This document shows, one piece after another, positions 13,652-16,723 of a stretch of 16,723 nt of DNA. The notes beneath the pieces were generated by a model. It was not told the DNA's origin. It saw only the letters and a program-made list of their open reading frames with translations, and searched no databases. Both the position numbers and the translations under genes were made by a program. Position 1 is the first letter of the stretch. Each line of letters begins with the position of its first letter. The stretch is from an uncultured Alphaproteobacteria bacterium (lineage in GTDB: Bacteria > Pseudomonadota > Alphaproteobacteria > RUG11792): contig CAUDEV010000019.1 of NCBI GenBank assembly GCA_958448685.1, forward strand, positions 1-16,723, given 5' to 3'.

Positions 13652-15689
13652 TAATTTTTCGCAGGTTTTAAAATTTGTAATAAAAAGAGATGGGACATTT
13701 GCTCCATTTGAAATTGACAAGATAACAAATGCAATAACAGGGGCCGCTTCAGCAACAGGTGAGTTTGGATCTTCTGAATCGAAATTCTTAGCTCATAATG
13801 TTGCTTCTAAATTGGCAAAAGAACATTCAAAATCAGCTCCCACAATTGAAGATATTCAAGATTTAGTCGAGCAAGTTCTTATTGAAAACAATCATTTAAA
13901 AACAGCAAAAGCTTATATCTTATATAGAGAACAACATTCAAAATTGAGAGCAGAACAAAAATCTTTTGTTAATGCAGTTTCAAGTGTCGATGAATATGTT
14001 GATCAACTAGATTGGAGAGTTAAAGCAAATGCTAACACAGGATATTCGCTTGGAGGATTGATATTAAATCTTTCTGGAAAAGTTGTTGCAAATTATTGGT
14101 TAAACAGAATTTATACTTCAAAAATAGCAGAAGCTCATATCAATGGCTTTATGCATATTCATGATTTAGATATGCTTTCAGGATATTGTGCAGGATGGTC
14201 ACTTCGAACACTATTGCAAGAAGGATTTAATGGAGTTGGAGGAAAAGCTGAAGCACTTCCTCCAAAACATCTTTCAACAGCATTTTCACAAGTGGTCAAT
14301 TTTTTGGGAACACTTCAAAATGAATGGGCGGGAGCTCAGGCATTCAGTTCTTTTGACACGTATATGGCTCCATTCATTAGAAAAGATAATTTGGATTATG
14401 AAACAGTTTATCAACAAATGCAATCTTTCATTTTCAATATGAATGTTCCAACACGTTGGGGCACTCAGACTCCATTCTCCAATTTGACATTCGATTGGGT
14501 TTGTCCAGATGATTTGAAAAATGATCATCCAATAATTGGTGGTGAAGAAATGGATTTTACATATGGCGAACTTCAAAAAGAAATGAATATGATTAATAGA
14601 GCATATATTGAAGTTATGACAAAAGGTGATTCCAAAGGCAGAGTTTTCACATTCCCAATTCCAACATATAATATTACAAAAGATTTCGATTGGGAAGGAG
14701 AAAATGTTGATATCTTATTTGAAATGACAGCAAAATACGGAATCCCTTATTTCCAAAACTTCGTAAATTCTGATTTAAGTCCGAATATGATCAGATCAAT
14801 GTGTTGTAGGTTGCAGCTTGATTTACGTGAACTTCTAAAAAGAGGTAACAGTCTTTTTGGATCAGCAGAACAAACAGGATCTATAGGAGTTGTGACAATT
14901 AATTGTGCACGTTTGGGATATCTTCATAAAGGTGACGAATTAGGGTTAATAAATCATTTAGACGATTTATTGAAAACAGCCAAAAACAGTTTGGAAATGA
15001 AAAGAAAAGTTGTAACAAGGTTTATGGAAGGTGGGCTTTATCCATTCACAAAAAGGTATCTTGGAACTTTCAAAAATCACTTTTCAACCATTGGAGTTAA
15101 TGGAATGAATGAAATGGTTCGTAACTTTACTAATGATAACTGTGACATAACTTCCAAAGAAGGAAAAGAATTGGTTATTAGAGTTTTGGATCATATTCGT
15201 GAAAAACTCGTTGAATTCCAAGTGGAAACAGGACATCTTTATAACTTGGAGGCAACACCAGCAGAAGGATGTATGTATCGTTTTGCAAAAGAAGATGCAA
15301 AGAGATATCCAGATATTATACAAGCTGGATCAAAAGAAGCTCCGTATTATACAAATTCTTCACAGCTTCCAGCAAGTTATACAGATGATTTATTCGAAGC
15401 TTTAGATCATCAAGAAGAATTACAAAGAAAATATACAGGGGGAACAGTTATTCACCTTTTTATGGGAGAAAGAGTTTCAGATTATTCAGTTTGTAAAAAT
15501 TTAGTACGTAAAGTTTTGACAAGGTATAAAATTCCTTATATAACAATTACTCCAACTTTTTCTATTTGTCCAATTCATGGATATTTAGAAGGAGCACATG
15601 AATATTGTCCGAAATGCGATGAAGAATTAAAAAAGAAAATGGTTTTGGCAAATAGTGTTATTGGAGAAAAAAACTGTAGTTGTGATTAG
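13641..15689 (+). CDS. nrdD: Anaerobic (class III) ribonucleoside-triphosphate reductase-like protein
   Basis: NrdD makes deoxyribonucleotides using a thiyl radical generated from a glycyl radical that NrdG installs. The 682 residues begin with an ATP-cone regulatory domain (about 8-95, VIKRDGTFAPFEIDKI). The catalytic barrel carries C183 (SGYCAGW) and C388/C389 (SMCCRLQLDLRELLKRG), matching the active-site cysteine pair of the family. RGNSLFGSAEQTGSIGVVTI is a strong family match. A zinc-ribbon-like end has C643, H646, C656 and C659. The protein then stops after VIGEKNCSCD. The usual glycyl-radical motif (RVxGY plus about 20 residues) is not present; the nearest glycine is G675, seven residues from the end. 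No other frame after the stop supplies it. The ATG follows AAAGGA and lies inside lysS, implying coupling. nrdG is not in the window. Confidence 0.88.
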   Translation: MENNNFSQVLKFVIKRDGTFAPFEIDKITNAITGAASATGEFGSSESKFLAHNVASKLAKEHSKSAPTIEDIQDLVEQVLIENNHLKTAKAYILYREQHSKLRAEQKSFVNAVSSVDEYVDQLDWRVKANANTGYSLGGLILNLSGKVVANYWLNRIYTSKIAEAHINGFMHIHDLDMLSGYCAGWSLRTLLQEGFNGVGGKAEALPPKHLSTAFSQVVNFLGTLQNEWAGAQAFSSFDTYMAPFIRKDNLDYETVYQQMQSFIFNMNVPTRWGTQTPFSNLTFDWVCPDDLKNDHPIIGGEEMDFTYGELQKEMNMINRAYIEVMTKGDSKGRVFTFPIPTYNITKDFDWEGENVDILFEMTAKYGIPYFQNFVNSDLSPNMIRSMCCRLQLDLRELLKRGNSLFGSAEQTGSIGVVTINCARLGYLHKGDELGLINHLDDLLKTAKNSLEMKRKVVTRFMEGGLYPFTKRYLGTFKNHFSTIGVNGMNEMVRNFTNDNCDITSKEGKELVIRVLDHIREKLVEFQVETGHLYNLEATPAEGCMYRFAKEDAKRYPDIIQAGSKEAPYYTNSSQLPASYTDDLFEALDHQEELQRKYTGGTVIHLFMGERVSDYSVCKNLVRKVLTRYKIPYITITPTFSICPIHGYLEGAHEYCPKCDEELKKKMVLANSVIGEKNCSCD

Positions 15690-15702
15690 TTATAACATTT
15701 TG

Positions 15703-15730
15703 AGGGGGGAGTTCTCCCCTCTAGATTTTT
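15703..15730 (+). terminator. Intrinsic terminator of lysS-nrdD
   Basis: AGGGGGGA (15703-15710) pairs with TCCCCTCT (15715-15722) around the tetraloop GTTC, with one G-U pair, and is followed by AGATTTTT. It begins 14 bases after the nrdD stop. On the minus strand no T-run follows the stem, so it would act poorly for the convergent gene. Confidence 0.8.
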
Positions 15731-16691
15731 AAATTGTTATTCCTTTTTTACAAACAAATACTCCACCATTACCTAATAATTTTACACCATGTGAACTGAA
15801 GTTAAGGTCTCCAGTAAATGTTACTTTATTTCCAGCAGAGTTAATCGTAATGTCAGTTTTAACATTACCTTTATTCGGATCGGCAATATCTGTCATATTA
15901 CTATCAATTTCCGCAGAAGTTAAACTTGTCGGAATCGTAATTTCAGCTTTATCTGCCGTCATCACACATTTCCCCATTACTGTTGCTGAACCTTGCACTT
16001 TTTCCAAAATGGATAATTTTAGATCCCTAAAAGGATCCCCCTCCACGGTCCAATTTGAATTATCTGAGTCTTTAGTTCCTTGCATAATTATATTAAGTTC
16101 TGTATCATCAGAACTCGAAACAAGTTTTGCTTTTGGATTTTCTCCCATAAACTCAGTCATAGCCATTTGGTCTTCTATTGTTGGACTAATCAAGAAAATA
16201 GGATTATTTGCTTCATAATCATGAGCTAAATCGAGAAACATAGGATTCTCACTACTATATTCAGGAAGTTCTTCTGCTGTTTTGTTATGAGCGATTGACC
16301 TTAGAACTGAAATTGGTCTAAGTTTTACATTTTCATCAATAGTAATTTCACTGTCAACACCTCCTGAAAGATCTGTATAATTTTCTCCTCCACCTCTCGG
16401 AATAAATCTATATCCATTATAGAAATTAGCAGGAGTCTCATTGGTTGCCGCTGTTGCGTTTGTTGTTATTTTAGCAGAATCTTGGCTTTTCATTACCTTT
16501 CCATAAGTATAAACAAAAGGTGGTTTCGCATTTCCAGTTCTTGGTTGAATTTCCAAAGTTCCAGTGGTAGAAGCAATTGTTATATCTCCAAACAATTTGG
16601 TGTTATGATCAATCTTGATAAATTCTTGCCCAGCGAATCCACTTGTTGCAAAAATAGCTGAAATCAAAGTTGTTTGTAATAGTTTATTCAT
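15729..16691 (-). CDS. Unrecognised secreted beta-rich protein with signal peptide
   Basis: From the ATG at 16691 the protein has 320 residues. GGAGGT lies 5 bases upstream, while the alternative ATG at 16703 overlaps that ribosome-binding site and is not the start. MNKLLQTTLISAIFATSGFA is a clear signal peptide with cleavage near residue 20. The mature part is rich in Thr, Ser, Gly, Asn and Asp, acidic, and made of short alternating strands (LFGDITIASTTGTLEIQP, KAEITIPTSLTSAEIDSN, VTFTGDLNFSSHG), which suggests a beta-helix or beta-sandwich. There is only one cysteine pair region near the end (VFVCKKGITI) plus GKCVM. There is no C-terminal autotransporter barrel and no sorting motif I recognise. 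The strong ribosome-binding site suggests high expression. A surface or secreted structural protein or adhesin-like factor is possible, but the function is unknown. Confidence 0.8.
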   Translation of the reverse strand: MNKLLQTTLISAIFATSGFAGQEFIKIDHNTKLFGDITIASTTGTLEIQPRTGNAKPPFVYTYGKVMKSQDSAKITTNATAATNETPANFYNGYRFIPRGGGENYTDLSGGVDSEITIDENVKLRPISVLRSIAHNKTAEELPEYSSENPMFLDLAHDYEANNPIFLISPTIEDQMAMTEFMGENPKAKLVSSSDDTELNIIMQGTKDSDNSNWTVEGDPFRDLKLSILEKVQGSATVMGKCVMTADKAEITIPTSLTSAEIDSNMTDIADPNKGNVKTDITINSAGNKVTFTGDLNFSSHGVKLLGNGGVFVCKKGITI

Positions 16692-16723
16692 AAAAACCTC
16701 CATAAAAATTATATTTACGTTAT

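Overview
The window is AT-rich and carries outer-membrane assembly and lipid A genes of a Gram-negative bacterium. LpxD has the N-terminal style usual in alphaproteobacteria, rseP and bamA overlap as an operon, and the lysyl-tRNA synthetase is the class I (archaeal-like) type typical of alphaproteobacteria. Strong AT bias, wide intergenic spaces full of decayed insertion sequences and several unrecognised secreted proteins suggest a host-associated, Rickettsiales- or Holosporales-like alphaproteobacterium. This placement is an inference; no rRNA gene is present.

Layout. 1-600: the 3' part of an unrecognised, probably exported protein, then a perfect 13-bp hairpin. 601-2264 (minus): skp/ompH and lpxD, overlapping by 4 nt, with a plausible promoter at 2298-2325. 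2427-3869: an unrecognised protein with a signal peptide. 3870-5302: a tRNA-Thr(CGU), a palindromic inverted-repeat region, copy 1 of a structured two-copy repeat, and the frameshifted tail of an IS110-family transposase. 5303-8826: rseP and bamA, overlapping by 4 nt. 8827-9364: hairpins and xseB (minus). 9365-11200: typA/bipA. 11201-12082: copy 2 of the structured repeat and the wreck of an IS481-like (rve/DDE) transposase. 12083-15689: lysS and nrdD, overlapping by 11 nt, closed by a G/C-rich terminator. 15729-16691 (minus): another unrecognised secreted protein.

How the genes work together. RseP, BamA, Skp and LpxD are four parts of envelope biogenesis that normally sit in one operon (rseP-bamA-skp-lpxD). 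Here skp-lpxD faces the other way. Inverting the stretch from about 2270 to 8830 on paper restores the usual order, so a single inversion is the simplest explanation. TypA, LysRS, XseB and NrdD are translation and nucleic-acid housekeeping functions. A class III (anaerobic) ribonucleotide reductase is unexpected in this setting, and its C-terminus lacks the usual glycyl-radical motif.

The most interesting object is the two-copy intergenic element (4457-4760 and 11423-11744). Each copy starts with an 18-bp perfect hairpin with a 12-nt loop, G/C-rich in an AT-rich genome. The two copies differ at two stem positions and both differences are compensated on the opposite arm. A conserved tail of about 250 nt follows, with a second hairpin whose loop is ACAA in one copy and GCAA (GNRA) in the other. 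Changes in the only open peptide of the tail are all amino-acid-changing, so the tail looks like structured RNA or DNA rather than protein.
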